Below are positions 44,551 to 55,624 of a DNA stretch of 64,000 bases, piece after piece; position 1 is the first letter of the stretch; each line of letters opens with the position of its first letter. The stretch is from Podospora bellae-mahoneyi (lineage: Eukaryota; Ascomycota; Sordariomycetes; Sordariales; Podosporaceae), in the NCBI RefSeq assembly GCF_035222275.1, contig NC_085881.1, positions 3,844,001 to 3,908,000 of the forward strand, given 5' to 3'. Under the pieces are notes generated by a model. The model was not told the DNA's origin, searched no databases, and worked only from the letters and a program-made list of their open reading frames with translations. A program made the translations under genes and the position numbers.

Positions 44551-46604
44551 ATGGGCCTCTCTGCAAAGGATGCTTTGCAACTACGAGATACGCTGCAAAT
44601 AGCAGTAGTAAAATGCTCCGAAAGATGTCTTTACCACGCTGCCAAATGGTATTTGGTCCATCATGGCTACCTTTTTAAACACTTCATCAACTAACACTCG
44701 GTGTACATAGGGCGGCCGAACTCCTCGATGCGCTTCCTCAACCATCTGCTGCCGACTTTAAAGCAACGCAAGACTTACCATCGTCTTACATTCATCCCGC
44801 TTTCACACCAAATCATGATCCTGCCGAAGCAGCTCTCGAAGCCAAGGAGCTCAGCCGTTACCTTCTCGCCAAATCGTTATTCGACTGCAAGGAGTTCGAC
44901 AGATGTGCCGCCGTATTCCTTCCCGAGTCTTCATTGGCAGAGATGTTGGGGACAAAAGTAGACGATGCCACCACTACGGGAGGGAGAGAAAAGCAGAGGC
45001 CTTCGGTTGTTCTACCTTCGGAGAGAGCTTTACCTCAGATCAGCCAAAAAAGCTTATTTCTCGCGCTGTATGCCAAAATGATCTCGGGCGAGAAGCGAAA
45101 GGAGGAGGAATCTGAAATGATCATGGGGCCGCAAGACTTGGGGACGATTACGAACAAACAGCTGGCCGTGGTCAGTCGGTTCCTCACAAAGTGGTTCGAC
45201 CAGCGAAAGTCGGAGGGAGGCGATGTTGCGCCCAGCCAGGGCTTCCTTGAGTATCTCTACGGCATGGTTTTGGTGAAGGAGAAGAACGACAGGGCTGGTT
45301 TGCAGTATTTGGTTGAAAGTGTGCAACTATTTCCGTGGAACTGGGGTGCCTGGATGGAGATCACCAACCTCATCACCAGAGTTGAACAGCTGAACGAAGT
45401 AACACCAAAGCTACCCCAGAACATCATGTCTTTCATCTTTCACGCCCATGCTTCGATCAACCTTTACCAACAAGGCGGTGAGATCGCCAGTGCTCTGAAC
45501 GACTTGCTGGTCGTGTTCCCAACATCATCGTTCCTTCTAACCGACAAAGCACTGCTATATTATCACTCGAAAGATCTTGTAGCAGCCGAGCAAGAATTCA
45601 GTCAGCTACTTGGACTTCATCCCCAGAGGATAGATGCACTGGACCATTATTCAAACATTTTATATGTTTTGAACCTCCGACCAAAGCTGGCCTTTTTGGC
45701 CCATCTATGCTCTAGCATTGATACGTTTCGTCCAGAGTCTTGCGTCGTCATTGGTAATTACTACTCTCTACTATCTTGCCACGACAAAGCAGTCCACTAT
45801 TTCCGCCGGGCGCTCATGTTGGACCGCTCATGTCTTTCCGCGTGGACACTCATGGGGCATGAGTATGTAGAGTTGAAGAATACTCACGCAGCCATCGAAT
45901 CCTACCGAAGAGCGGTAGACGTCAACCGGAGGGACTACCGCGCCTGGTACGGCCTTGGCCAGACATATGAAGTACTCGAAATGCACGCGTATGCACTATG
46001 GTACTACAAGAAGGCCGCTGGTCTGCGTCCCTGGGACGGCAAGATGTGGCAGGCGGTGGGTTCGTGCTTGCAAAAGATGGGCCGCGACAAAGACGGCATC
46101 AAGGCGCTCAAGAGAGCTCTGCTTGCGGATTCCTACTACGATTCGTCAGCAAGTAGCTTTGGAAGCACAGGGACGATCGATCGGATGACGCAGATGGATC
46201 CTGAGGTCCTGCTGCAAATAGGGGCAATGTATGATCGGATGGAGGAAGAAGAGGAGGCCAAGGCGTACATGGAGTTGTGCGTTGCACAGGAGGATGGCGG
46301 GGTTACCAATGATCAAGGACCAGGTCTAGGAGATTCCATCGGCGTCCGCGCTGATAGCCCGGGCTCAGATGATGGGGAAGGCGGAGGGGAAAGGGTAGCG
46401 GCTGGTGAGGGGACAGGGGTTACGGTGGCAACGAGCAAGGCCCGGATGTGGTTGGCGAAATATGCCATGAGGGTGGAGGACTACGAGACGGCGAATCGTC
46501 TCGCGACGGAGCTTTGCCAGGATGGCGTTGAGGTGGAGGAAGCCAAGGCGCTGATACGGGAAGCGAGGTCGAGGATGGAACAGACGAGTATGATGGAGAG
46601 CTAG
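44551..46604 (+). CDS. Anaphase-promoting complex subunit 8 (CDC23)
   Basis: TPR scaffold subunit of the APC/C ubiquitin ligase, needed for anaphase onset and mitotic exit. Two exons, 44551-44648 and 44711-46604, give about 663 aa. The N-terminal APC8 domain (LRDTLQIAVVKCSERCLYHA, then LDALPQPSAADF) is followed by tandem TPRs, for example PESCVVIGNYYSLLSCHDKA, AWTLMGHEYVELKNTHAAIE and AWYGLGQTYEVLEMHAYALW, the most conserved Cdc23 block. The tail from about residue 560 is acidic. The ATG context is CACCATGGG. The stop TAG (46602-46604) is followed without a gap by 68 further in-frame protein-like codons. Confidence 0.94.
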
Positions 46605-47900
46605 AGGCAGCAGTTGTCGCATCAGAAGTTCCTGGAGTTTGTGGAAGGTTTGAGGATGAGAGACAACACGAGATTTGCGCGTCGTGATCCTCGACAGCCT
46701 GCGATTGTGAGGTCTGGACCGGGTCTGAGAGGCGCAAACCGAGAGGAAGAGGGAGAATGGTATTCGCAACTGGAGGATGATCTGAGTATGAGGAGGACTT
46801 CGTGGCGGTGAGTCTGTATGCGAGTGTAGATGTAAGCATCATTGTTTCCATCACTATCGACGGTTGGTTGAGCCACACGATGAGTTCGATAAACAACGCA
46901 ATTCGATACCCTCTTTTAATGGCATAGCTTTCCAGCTTCTTCTCTAGGTACACCTGTGCTTCACTATGATGATGGTCACAAACATGAAACTGGTGACTGG
47001 CAAATGTTGGTGCTCGGTGTCTCCGCTTGCGTGTTGGCAGTTGGTTTTCCGTTGCCTTCACTCCTTTTGTTGCGATTCCGACCTTCGCTTACCCCCCGGA
47101 TCTTCACAAGACATGCGGTTCTCGCGTTGCGTATAAGCTTCGTCTCGGGGTGAGACATCCTGCCCTGTCCTACGTACAGTCATGATGACCAAGAGAACAT
47201 CATCAATGCTTGCAAACCAGCTCAAGACGGGAGTGTGGGTACAAGGTGATACCCAATTCTCCCATGTAGTTGAACTCAGCCAACCTCAAGCTTAGCATCG
47301 CCGTCCTCGTGGGGCCTTCTATGAATACAAGCCCCTGTCTCTCGGTGTCACATCCCGCGATTAAATTCCCGGAGCCGCCTTGGCGAGATCAGATTTAGTG
47401 TACGGGTGGCAGGGCTGAACTCCAGCTCTGGAACATGTTCTTGTTGTGACTTGGTACGAGGAAGCTTTGCGTGAAATGAAAACCAGCATCTATGATCGAT
47501 ACTTGGGGTTTGAGCAAGCAGTTTTTCGCAATCACTAGTCTGTGTGGCTGTTTCTTATCTACAACATGTACCACAACCTAACAATACCGACAAGGCTGCA
47601 GTACTTTCCGCCGCCGGTGCCGCTCGCCGAGCTCCACCCTCCCAGCGTCGGTTTATCAAACATATCTCCAGATCTGGACCGCGGAATTGACTTCTTCACA
47701 TGGCGTGACGATGCGAGTTCCGACCTGTGTGCCAGCCATTACCAGCCGCCTCGACCTGTAAGAGCTGAACACGACCATACCTACCCCTCAAGGCGTGCGT
47801 GGGCTGCCATGTGCATACATTCAATGTTCCATGCAACCAGGCACACCAATGGTGGATGAGGCGTTCCTGGACCTAGTCCGTCTGCACCACGGATAGAACC

Positions 47901-47922
47901 GCCCAGTCAGGGGAGACTGGGC
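47901..47922. repeat. Perfect 8-bp inverted repeat with 6-nt loop
   Basis: GCCCAGTC and GACTGGGC surround AGGGGA. It would form a G/C-rich hairpin in RNA of either strand. It is located in gene-free DNA. Confidence 0.55.
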
Positions 47923-48353
47923 TCTCCACCTTACATAGTTCCCCCAACCACCACGCAGCCACACCACAACTGATCCAAAGTTGGAGGTGTGTGTGTCTCT
48001 TATCTCTGTGCTCTGCTGCTGTCTTGGTGTGGGCGTACCGCCTAACCTCCCGAGAAGGGGGAAGATCTCCGGGTGTTAGCTTTCAGGAACACCTTTCTGC
48101 TCCTCTGCGATAGGCAGCCTTGCGAGAAGTTGGAACTGAAAAGTTGGCTGACTTTGCATACAGTGTACATCCACGGACAGCCTGCCTCCATGATCAAACA
48201 CCAGAAGCTTACGAATGTGATGGCGGGTGGTCTGCACTGGGGACGCCCCCTTTCACACCGCGATGCGAGAACAATTGCTTTTCTTCGGCAGTCGAGCGGG
48301 GAGGGGAAATGGCTGGGTTATCTGTGGGTTTGCTCAAGAAGCCTCGGAAATGG

Positions 48354-48361
48354 TATATAAG
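48354..48361 (+). promoter_or_regulatory. TATA box candidate (TATATAAG)
   Basis: A good match to a TATA element about 300 bp upstream of the DNase1-like ATG, with CT-rich DNA following. This would imply a leader of roughly 270 nt. Confidence 0.4.
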
Positions 48362-48660
48362 TGTGTCTGTTACCTCACCTCGAGTCTTTGCGAGTGCTGT
48401 TGAGATTTCTCCTTCCCTACCTCTCCTGCTCGGTTGCTCCACGAGTGTAGAGTGAGGCCCCCTCAAACCATTCACTCTGAATAATTCCTACTCGACGTGG
48501 CTGCCAACTTTTTATGATCTAGCTTTTGCTGGTATTCAGGGCTTACTTTAAAATCTTGTCAATTCTCATCCAAGCAGAAAAAATATTCTTCCCAAGGAGG
48601 TCTCCTGACTTCTTCTCTCTCTGACACTCAACCCCCTACCACGCCCGTCCATCCGCCACC

Positions 48661-49386
48661 ATGAGGCTCTTCAGCACAATGACGCTGGCCCTGGCCTGGA
48701 TCGGCTCCGCCCTCGCCGAGCCCAAGGTCACCTTCATCAACCAAGACAACAAGCACCGCACCATCGTCTTCACCCCCAGCGTCCCCCACAAGGAAATCAA
48801 GCCCCTCCGCGTCCCCGCCCACCAAGAGGTCACCCAGTCCTTCCCCCACGGCTGGATCGGCAACTGGTGGTCCGTCACCGACGGCAAACCTTGGATCCCC
48901 GGCATGCTGGGCGAGGTCACCTTCAACGGCTACATGGGCCTGACCTTCTTTGACGTCTCCGCCATCGTCAACGACCGCGACACCAGCGGCGTCAAGATGA
49001 TGTGGCCCAGGAAGTCGGCCAGCGTCACCTCGGGCTGCGACGTCTTCTCCTGCGGGAACGAGTACACCTACCCCGACGAGGTGCAGACCAAGGCCACCGA
49101 CGAGGACCACCTCATGTGCAGTCTGGGTGACGGTGTCAGCCCTGTCTACCCTCGTGGTGCGAAAAAGTGGAAGAAGGAGGCGCGGAGGCAGGGGGAGGAG
49201 GAGGAGGTCGTCGTGGTCAAGCCCTCCCCTAAGCCCAAGCCCTCCGCGGTCCCCACCATCCCAGCCAAGGAGCAAGAACAAGAGGGCTTCAGCAGCGGCG
49301 GTGAAAACACCTACAACGGCGATAACGACAACCTCTACCGATACCGCCGCCACCGCTATTACCGCCCCGGCAACCTCGGCGAGTAG
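48661..49386 (+). CDS. Secreted DNase1-like/thaumatin-like fungal protein, first frame
   Basis: 241 aa up to the first stop. A signal peptide (MRLFSTMTLALAWIGSALA) is followed by a cysteine-poor beta-rich domain: VTFINQDNKHRTIVFTP, FPHGWIGNWWSVTDG, GMLGEVTFNGYMGLTFFDVS, VKMMWP, SGCDVF and DEVQTK. This resembles the small secreted fungal 'DNase1 protein' family (thaumatin-like fold); nuclease activity is a name inherited from the family, not shown. A Pro/Lys linker and an Arg/Tyr-rich stretch precede TAG at 49384-49386. Codons before and after this stop have the same strong C/G third-base bias, so the ancestral protein almost certainly continued. The ATG has context CCACCATGA. Confidence 0.75.
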   Translation: MRLFSTMTLALAWIGSALAEPKVTFINQDNKHRTIVFTPSVPHKEIKPLRVPAHQEVTQSFPHGWIGNWWSVTDGKPWIPGMLGEVTFNGYMGLTFFDVSAIVNDRDTSGVKMMWPRKSASVTSGCDVFSCGNEYTYPDEVQTKATDEDHLMCSLGDGVSPVYPRGAKKWKKEARRQGEEEEVVVVKPSPKPKPSAVPTIPAKEQEQEGFSSGGENTYNGDNDNLYRYRRHRYYRPGNLGE

Positions 49387-49608
49387 GTCGACATCCTCGA
49401 CGACGTCGGCGAGCACATTGACGCCAACAAGATCAAGTGGGACAAGATGAACTAAGACGCCATCAAGTGGGAGGACGTGGACTGCGGCACCCTCGACTTC
49501 ACCGTCAACAACTACTTGGACTGGCACCTCCTCGAGGCGCCCAGGCATCCGAGATACCAGAGGTGGACAGGGCTGCTTTATAACCCCCGTCCTGGGTGGG
49601 GGAGGTAG
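49387..49608 (+). pseudogene. In-frame continuation of the DNase1-like gene past two stops
   Basis: Directly after TAG the same frame stays open for 22 codons (VDILDDVGEHIDANKIKWDK...), meets TAA at 49453-49455, then runs 50 more codons (DAIKWEDVDCGTLDF... to LYNPRPGWGR) to TAG at 49606-49608. Third positions are almost all C or G, as in the upstream CDS, and NKIKWDKMN and DAIKWEDVD look like repeated units. Options are recent loss of the C-terminus by C-to-T changes at CAG and CAA codons (RIP-like), stop readthrough, or unrecognised introns. I see no consensus donor that would remove either stop. Confidence 0.6.
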
Positions 49609-51074
49609 GTTCCTGTTGATGTTAAGGGGGATGAGTGAAATGTTGATGAAAACTCAGAGCTATGACTTATGTCTTTATGAAGGAAATCGTGGGGAAAACG
49701 ACGGATACGAAATGAAAGAGTTGGATTATGTTCTCATGATTTTGATAGCCATTATTTATTAGAGGTCAGGAAGTTACGAAGTGTGATACCCCCGTCATTT
49801 CACCTTGACGAGCGAGGGAGGAAATACAGACGGTTTGCCGGGATGGAGTTATGAATGATGCTTTATGATACAAACGGGATGATTAACAACGTATGAGATT
49901 GTCTTTTCAGAAGGAAAAGGAGTTTGGGATCACAAAAAGGTTGGATTGTGGTAGGGTTGGTCGAGGACAGGAGAAGGGGGGGTTGGCGTTGGCGTACTGG
50001 ATATAGTTTGGTTTTTTGGACCAGTCTCAGACGTTATACATATTAATTTTGACGAATACAAAACACAATAACAACATAGAAAAATAATTTACTAGACTGT
50101 TAAACTGTAATGCTTCTTTTTGTTGATGTTGGCTATTCTATACGATGCTTATAAAAACAATTCTTAACATATCTTCTCACGAGCACAGAACCGCAAAGCT
50201 GGCCACAAATAGTGTGATTTTGTTGAAACGGAAATCAGTGACAGCCTCCACGCTTTTTGCACAGCTCACTCCCAGCAGCCCTTTTTACCAGCATCCATAT
50301 CTGATCTGGAAGTGTGTGAAGTAGATGTCGCTACACACCCAGACATTACACCTAGCATCTCCATAAAAAATATGTGTTTAATGAATACCTTACACTACCT
50401 AACAGAAATTGGCTGTAACCATTGGCTCTTTAGTTGGAATCCTCGTCATTCCCGACCACTAACCACCTAAAAGCATCGGTCTTGTCATATCTGACTGATC
50501 CATAAGCCCAATGAAAAGCAAAGCAATGACGCAAAAAAGAACGATATTGACCACTATGGCCGACACCCCGCGGTGGTAAAGAACGAGGCAAACCCACGCA
50601 ACCATTCGGCCTTTGGTATGCCCATGTCCAAGAGACTGTCGTGTAGGGCGTAAGATGCACATATCTATTTCCTTCTTTCTGTCTGATTGGCGTGCCGAGA
50701 ACAAAGAGGTGAAAAACAAGAAATCCATTATTGCCCAGTTCCAGTTCAACCCCTCATACTCTTTTTTGCCTTTGTGCCAAGTTCTTGTCTGTTGTTCAAG
50801 GGTCCCAGGCCGTCCCGGACTGTCCCAGTTCATCCTGTCCCGTCGGTTGCCCACCTATGCTCATGTCATAACGCGAAAAGATAGAAAAGAAAGAGAGAAA
50901 ACCAGGCATGATCTCATATGACCACAGTGCTCCCGCGCCGATCCGTCAGACTCCTCTCCCATTCCCAACCAAACTGCACGTTTGCCAAGCCATATTAAAA
51001 CCGAAATGAATACAGGACCACCCGCCCAAAAAATAGAAAAGCAAACAGGAAAACCAATACAACATAAAACTTGC
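49609..51074. other. Intergenic, 1.47 kb, A/T-rich
   Basis: Between the converging DNase1-like and FHA genes. It is notably A/T-rich at 49640-50420 and has no coding signal. It probably contains both 3' UTRs and non-functional spacer. Confidence 0.5.
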
Positions 51075-53755
51075 TCAAGCAAAGGTAGGTGCCGTATAAA
51101 TCAGAGTGCCCATCACCATGGCTCCGCCAATAGCCGCAATCCCTACGCGCTCTGCGAGACGGAACAACCGAACTTTCTTTGTTGGCCTCTCAAACGGGCG
51201 AAGAACTTGGATAGAGGACTCAACAGTCTGGCCACGAACCTCTGTAGCAGCCTCCTCGAGGCCATCGGCCTTGAGGACCTCAGCACCCGCCGTCTCTGGC
51301 ACACTGCCCCACTTCAAGTCGTCCTCTGTTTCTACCGACATATCCTCAGCCTTTCTCTTGCGCTTTACAGAGTCAGAATTCGCCTTCAGCTTCTCTGCCT
51401 CGACAAGCGACTGAGGCTCATCAGCGGTCTGGATCGTAAACTGCACATTGACCTTCTGAAATTCAAGATCGCTAGTCTTCGACGCCACATTCTCAGCGTT
51501 TTGGTCCACGGGCTTCTCAGTCTCGGGCTCCTTAGTCTTCTCAGTCTCAGACTCCTTAGTCTTCGCTTGCTCCTTGTAGGCGTTTGGCTGATTTCCGCGG
51601 CGTGCAGAGCTCGACAGTAGGCGATCAAGACTATCAGAACAGATCGGCTGTGTTACGGTGCTGTTGAACGAGGTTTCCATGGGAGGTAGTCTAGAAAAGA
51701 CCTGTTGATCTAAGCCTGATAGATCTCTCGTGTGCATCTCGTTGTCAAACCGAGGGTTGGTGGGCATTGCATTGCAGAGAGCATATACCGACGACGCTGG
51801 GCGAGCGGTAGTCTGAGTCTCCAAAGCAGCCTTGTTGAAGGTCTGGCCAGAGGTCTTGTTGAAATATGCCTTGTTCCCTTCTCGTGCAGACCAGAAGTCT
51901 CCTTTGCCTGATTTCAGACACAGAGACTCAAAATCTCCCTTGAAAGAAGCCGGCCACGAGTTAGGCTGGGTAGTCTTCCGAAGTTCAGGAAGAGGGGGGC
52001 CTTGGTGCATAGAATGCGCCACACCGGGACGATCATTCAAGAGCTTTTCAATTGCTATGGGATTGGTACTCTTAGCACCAGCTTCATCCTTCTTCGAGCT
52101 GACAGGAATGACGGGCGATGCGGTGTCTGAAGCCGGGTGGTCCAGAGTGTCGTCTTGCTCATCAGACACTACAGGTGCAGTGTGATGGTTATGGACAAGG
52201 GTCGGTCTGCCCATCATCGGGGAGAGTGGAAGGGGAGATGCTGGCTGATCACAGTCAAAGATATCTAGGTCGCCAATAACACCTGCTTTAATGTCAACCT
52301 TTGAATCGGTAGGCTTGATGGAACAGCAAAGTAAAGACATACTCTGATGCTCAGAGGCAGACTCATTGTCATCATCCTCAGAGTAGTTCACCATATCCTC
52401 GTCGAGAACGCTTGACCCGTCGCTTTGATCATCCATGTCATGATCGCTACCGCTGTCATCGTCATCATCGCTCGAGTATTCACCTTCCATGAAATTTTCA
52501 GGATAGTTGACGTTGCTTTCGGCGTCGCTCAACTCGCTGGTGTTGTCCTGATCCAAACTGTCGAGGCTATGGTCGCTACTATAGTTCGAATCCATGTCAG
52601 AATTGAGGACGGTTTGCTCAATTGCCTCCAAAGATTGGGCAGTCTGGCCAAGCGCGGAGGCGAACTCGGTCAAACGAGAAGTAGCAGCCCCCAAGGGCGA
52701 AATACTCTGCATGGGAACACGCCCCGCTGGCTCAGAAATGCTCAGAATGTCAAGGTGGTCACCCCCGACATTCTTTGTAACCGCAGCACCAGATGATCCA
52801 TACTCGGCATCTCTATCCTCTCGGAACATAAGGGGGGACAACGGAGGTGAGGAGAGATCGATGAAGGCGGGGCTGCTATTGTTGAAAGAGCCTGCGTTCA
52901 GTTTGGAGGTCCAGGTATGGCTCTGGCTGGAGGCCTCAGGCTCCGTAAGATCGATCACCTCAACTCCAGGGACAAATTTGGGCGGAAGCGAATGTGGTGA
53001 GGTTGAAGTAGTCTGGGGGATCATTGTCGCGGAGTGGCTAGAATAAATGCTGCTGTCGCTAGAATAATCATCAACATCAGAGCTGACTTCGGAGTCGTCC
53101 GGGACCTGAAATGTTCTCGAGCCACATTCGTCGCCGACGCTGAAGGTCTCAGTCAGTGCCGACGAGGCAAATGAGGATGGGACGTACTGTTTAGTGGGCT
53201 CGTTGAACGAGACACCAAACTTGACCGAAACAGGCATGAATCTCGAAGTGCCACGATCGACTGGAAGACCGAAGGTGAGCCTGTCGCCGTCCTTGAGCTC
53301 TCTGGGCTCTTTCTCAAGCTTCTCGCGCTCGTTGAGATAGGTTCCGTGCAGAGAACCCTTGTCCCGGACCTGGACTTTCTACATGGGTGATCAGTAAGCA
53401 TGCGATGGCAGAAGCTGAAACGTCACCACGAAGCCCGTACCTTCTCGTCGATATCAACGCTAATTTCAGCGTGGTCCCGTGACATAACAGCGCTGTCAAA
53501 CCAAGCGTTGTTTTCGGCAGGAACGAACCCTTTGGCAGAGACCTTGGAGGCACGACCGATGGCAATCGTGTTGTTCAAGGCTGTCAAGGTGATTTGTCGC
53601 CGAGAGTAGGTGGTGGCTGTGGCTGTGCTGCTTTCTGAACTCTCAACCGTGAGATCGATTTGAGCTGTATGAAGACAGAGTGTTAGTTGGTTGAATTGAA
53701 GAAAAGGAAAAACAGGTGACAGACCTAGACTCTCGGCACGTGAATTGGCCGCCAT
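51075..53755 (-). CDS. FHA-domain protein with C-terminal membrane anchor
   Basis: Exons 53725-53755, 53441-53664 and 51075-53378 give about 852 aa, or about 832 aa if an internal 60-nt intron (52283-52342; GTATGT...AAGCAG, in frame either way) is removed. The FHA phosphothreonine-binding domain spans about residues 12-140: TIAIGRASK, SRDHAEISVD, then RDKGSLHGTYLNE across the intron. The long middle part is Ser/Asp/Glu-rich and disordered. The C-terminus has KKVRLFR followed by a hydrophobic segment (VGIAAIGGAMVMGTLIYTA) ending at the stop, a typical tail anchor. FHA plus tail anchor recalls SLMAP/Far9 STRIPAK subunits, but no coiled coil is obvious, so orthology is not claimed. Divergent from VPS1. 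Confidence 0.83.
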
Positions 53756-55624
53756 CTTGCTCTTTGCCTTGACGGAATGGCGTATGTGGGTGGGTAAGGT
53801 GGCCAGAGTTTAAATGGGAGTTGAGAGAGCAAGCTTTTGGCTGCAGAACAGTCGAAGTCAATTCTGCCAGCGAGCAAGCTTGGAGGTGGTGATAAGAGGA
53901 GGGCGAGACCGGGGAGCTCGGAAAGTCAGGTGCAGTCGCACGAAGAGGAGGGGAAATCGAATGAGAGAATGGTTGAAGCAACCGGAGTGAAATGGTCCCC
54001 CTCCCACGTCAGACAAAGCTCGGGCCTATGACTGGCGGGTTGGATGGTTTGTTAGCTGGCTGACTCTTGTGTGATGACTAGGTTGGGTGCTCTTCCAAGG
54101 TTGCTGGCTGAGAAGAGAGCGAGAGGCGGCGGATAACGAGGCCAGACAATGGGAGTCGAGTGAAATAGAATGGGGGACAGCTGGAGAGTCGCGCAGCGGT
54201 CCTGAGGTTTGTTTACGTTTCAAAGAATCAAACAGGTATCGTGGATAAATAGCCTGGAGGCAGTGTGAAAGGAAGAAGAAATGGAAGGGACAGAAGCGGG
54301 AAGTTTAGGTTCAGGCAGCCCCGGAGAGTAGGAAGGTGCTCGTGATCTACTATGGGAGCCTTCCCGGGCGGGGCAATACGCTGAGCTTCCCCAATCAGGC
54401 AGACAGACGCATGCGATAAGTGAAAGGCTGTCTTATCGCGCGATGGCTTGGTCAATTTGGAGGGGTGAAATGGGGGTGAATCATTCGTATGTGGCTGAAG
54501 CTTGGAGGTGGAGGACTGGATAGGCCGGTCTGTCGTTGACTTCGCTGGCTCCGGGCTTGCCATGTCCGAGTTGAGCTCCGTAGAATTATCTCAGGTTTGG
54601 TGGTAAGCAAGCTTTCACTGGACACCTGGGACCACCTTCTTTGAAGAGATGGTGATGTCGAGGGTGCTTCCGGCGAAGTGCTGAATGCGGGGCAGCTTGG
54701 AACGGGACTGAGGTGACAGCATTCACCAGCTGCCATTGGTAAGGACGAAGGCTGCCTGTTTGCTACGGGACCACGCCGCAACCCGGATTCGCAAGCACTT
54801 GCTCACGTTTAGGGCGTTGGCCAATGCTGGGTTCATGCCACAATGTTGATGGAGGCCTTTCGATAACTTGACAACTTTCAACCTCGAAGACAGACTACGA
54901 GTTTCGAGGGACATTCACCTTCACAGTCTCAAATGACTGCTAGTGAGAGACATCAAGATAACAACAGACCTTGCTTTTGGTAGGGATATAAGTCCCTGGA
55001 AAGACCATGAATGCCTTGACCGAGTCTATCCAAGTATGGAGAGCATTTCCCAATATAATAAAAAGTCTTAATGTCTCATTCAAGCATGAAATTTGGGGTG
55101 GCATTTGCAGCATGATAGTCGCACAAGTCACCCTTTAACACTGATACAAAGTCTGTGTATAAGTGGTGTCGCCGTCATGGCTGATCGCTGAGACCGGGGT
55201 CCCCTGTCAACTGCCCCTCCATCCAAGTTCAAATCACGTGCCAGGCTTTGAGGGTGGGCGAGTGGGTCTCGCTGTTTCGTGGCCCAGTGGGTGGCACAGG
55301 GGAGCTGGATGCTGCTGGGTACGTAAGTCGATATGGAACAGTCGACTTCTTGCGAGTCAAAGATACGCCGCATCACCAACCAACACATCTTCACATATAT
55401 GCACCCTCACATATAAAACCTGAGCGAGCAGGCGAGAACGTGCATCTCAACACAAACAACCATCCCGAGATTCTCGAGCCGACTCCCACTCGAGCCTACT
55501 GCGTGCGATAGATACCCTTCAGTGACCGCCACTTCACCGCCGAGACCAAACCTTCCCCGATTCCCAAAGACACCCAACATCCACATCAACACCACCGCTG
55601 TTGGCACACAGCGATATCACCAAC
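53756..55624. promoter_or_regulatory. Intergenic, 1.87 kb, between divergent FHA and VPS1 genes
   Basis: It holds both promoters. A minus-strand frame of 111 codons (54228-54563) is Ser/Pro/Leu-rich with no domain and is not called. The 150 bp before VPS1 is CA-rich leader-like sequence. Confidence 0.5.

Larger units (their letters stand above)
46605..48660. other. Intergenic, 2.06 kb, downstream of APC8
   Basis: The first 207 nt continue the APC8 frame after its stop. The rest has only short frames without coding bias (one of 105 codons at 47542-47859 starts with GTG and has no recognisable domain). It includes a perfect 8-bp hairpin at 47901-47922 and a TATA box candidate for the DNase1-like gene. 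Confidence 0.5.

Noticed and set aside
49384-49455. Genetic-code change making TAG/TAA sense codons
   Set aside because: Other well-supported genes in the window end normally at TAA, TAG and TGA at the expected family length, so reassignment is not tenable.
48628-49548. 306-codon minus-strand open frame covering the DNase1-like gene
   Set aside because: Same kind of antisense shadow: very rich in Val, Leu, Gly and Asp. The plus strand has a signal peptide and family motifs, so the plus-strand reading is the real gene despite its stops.
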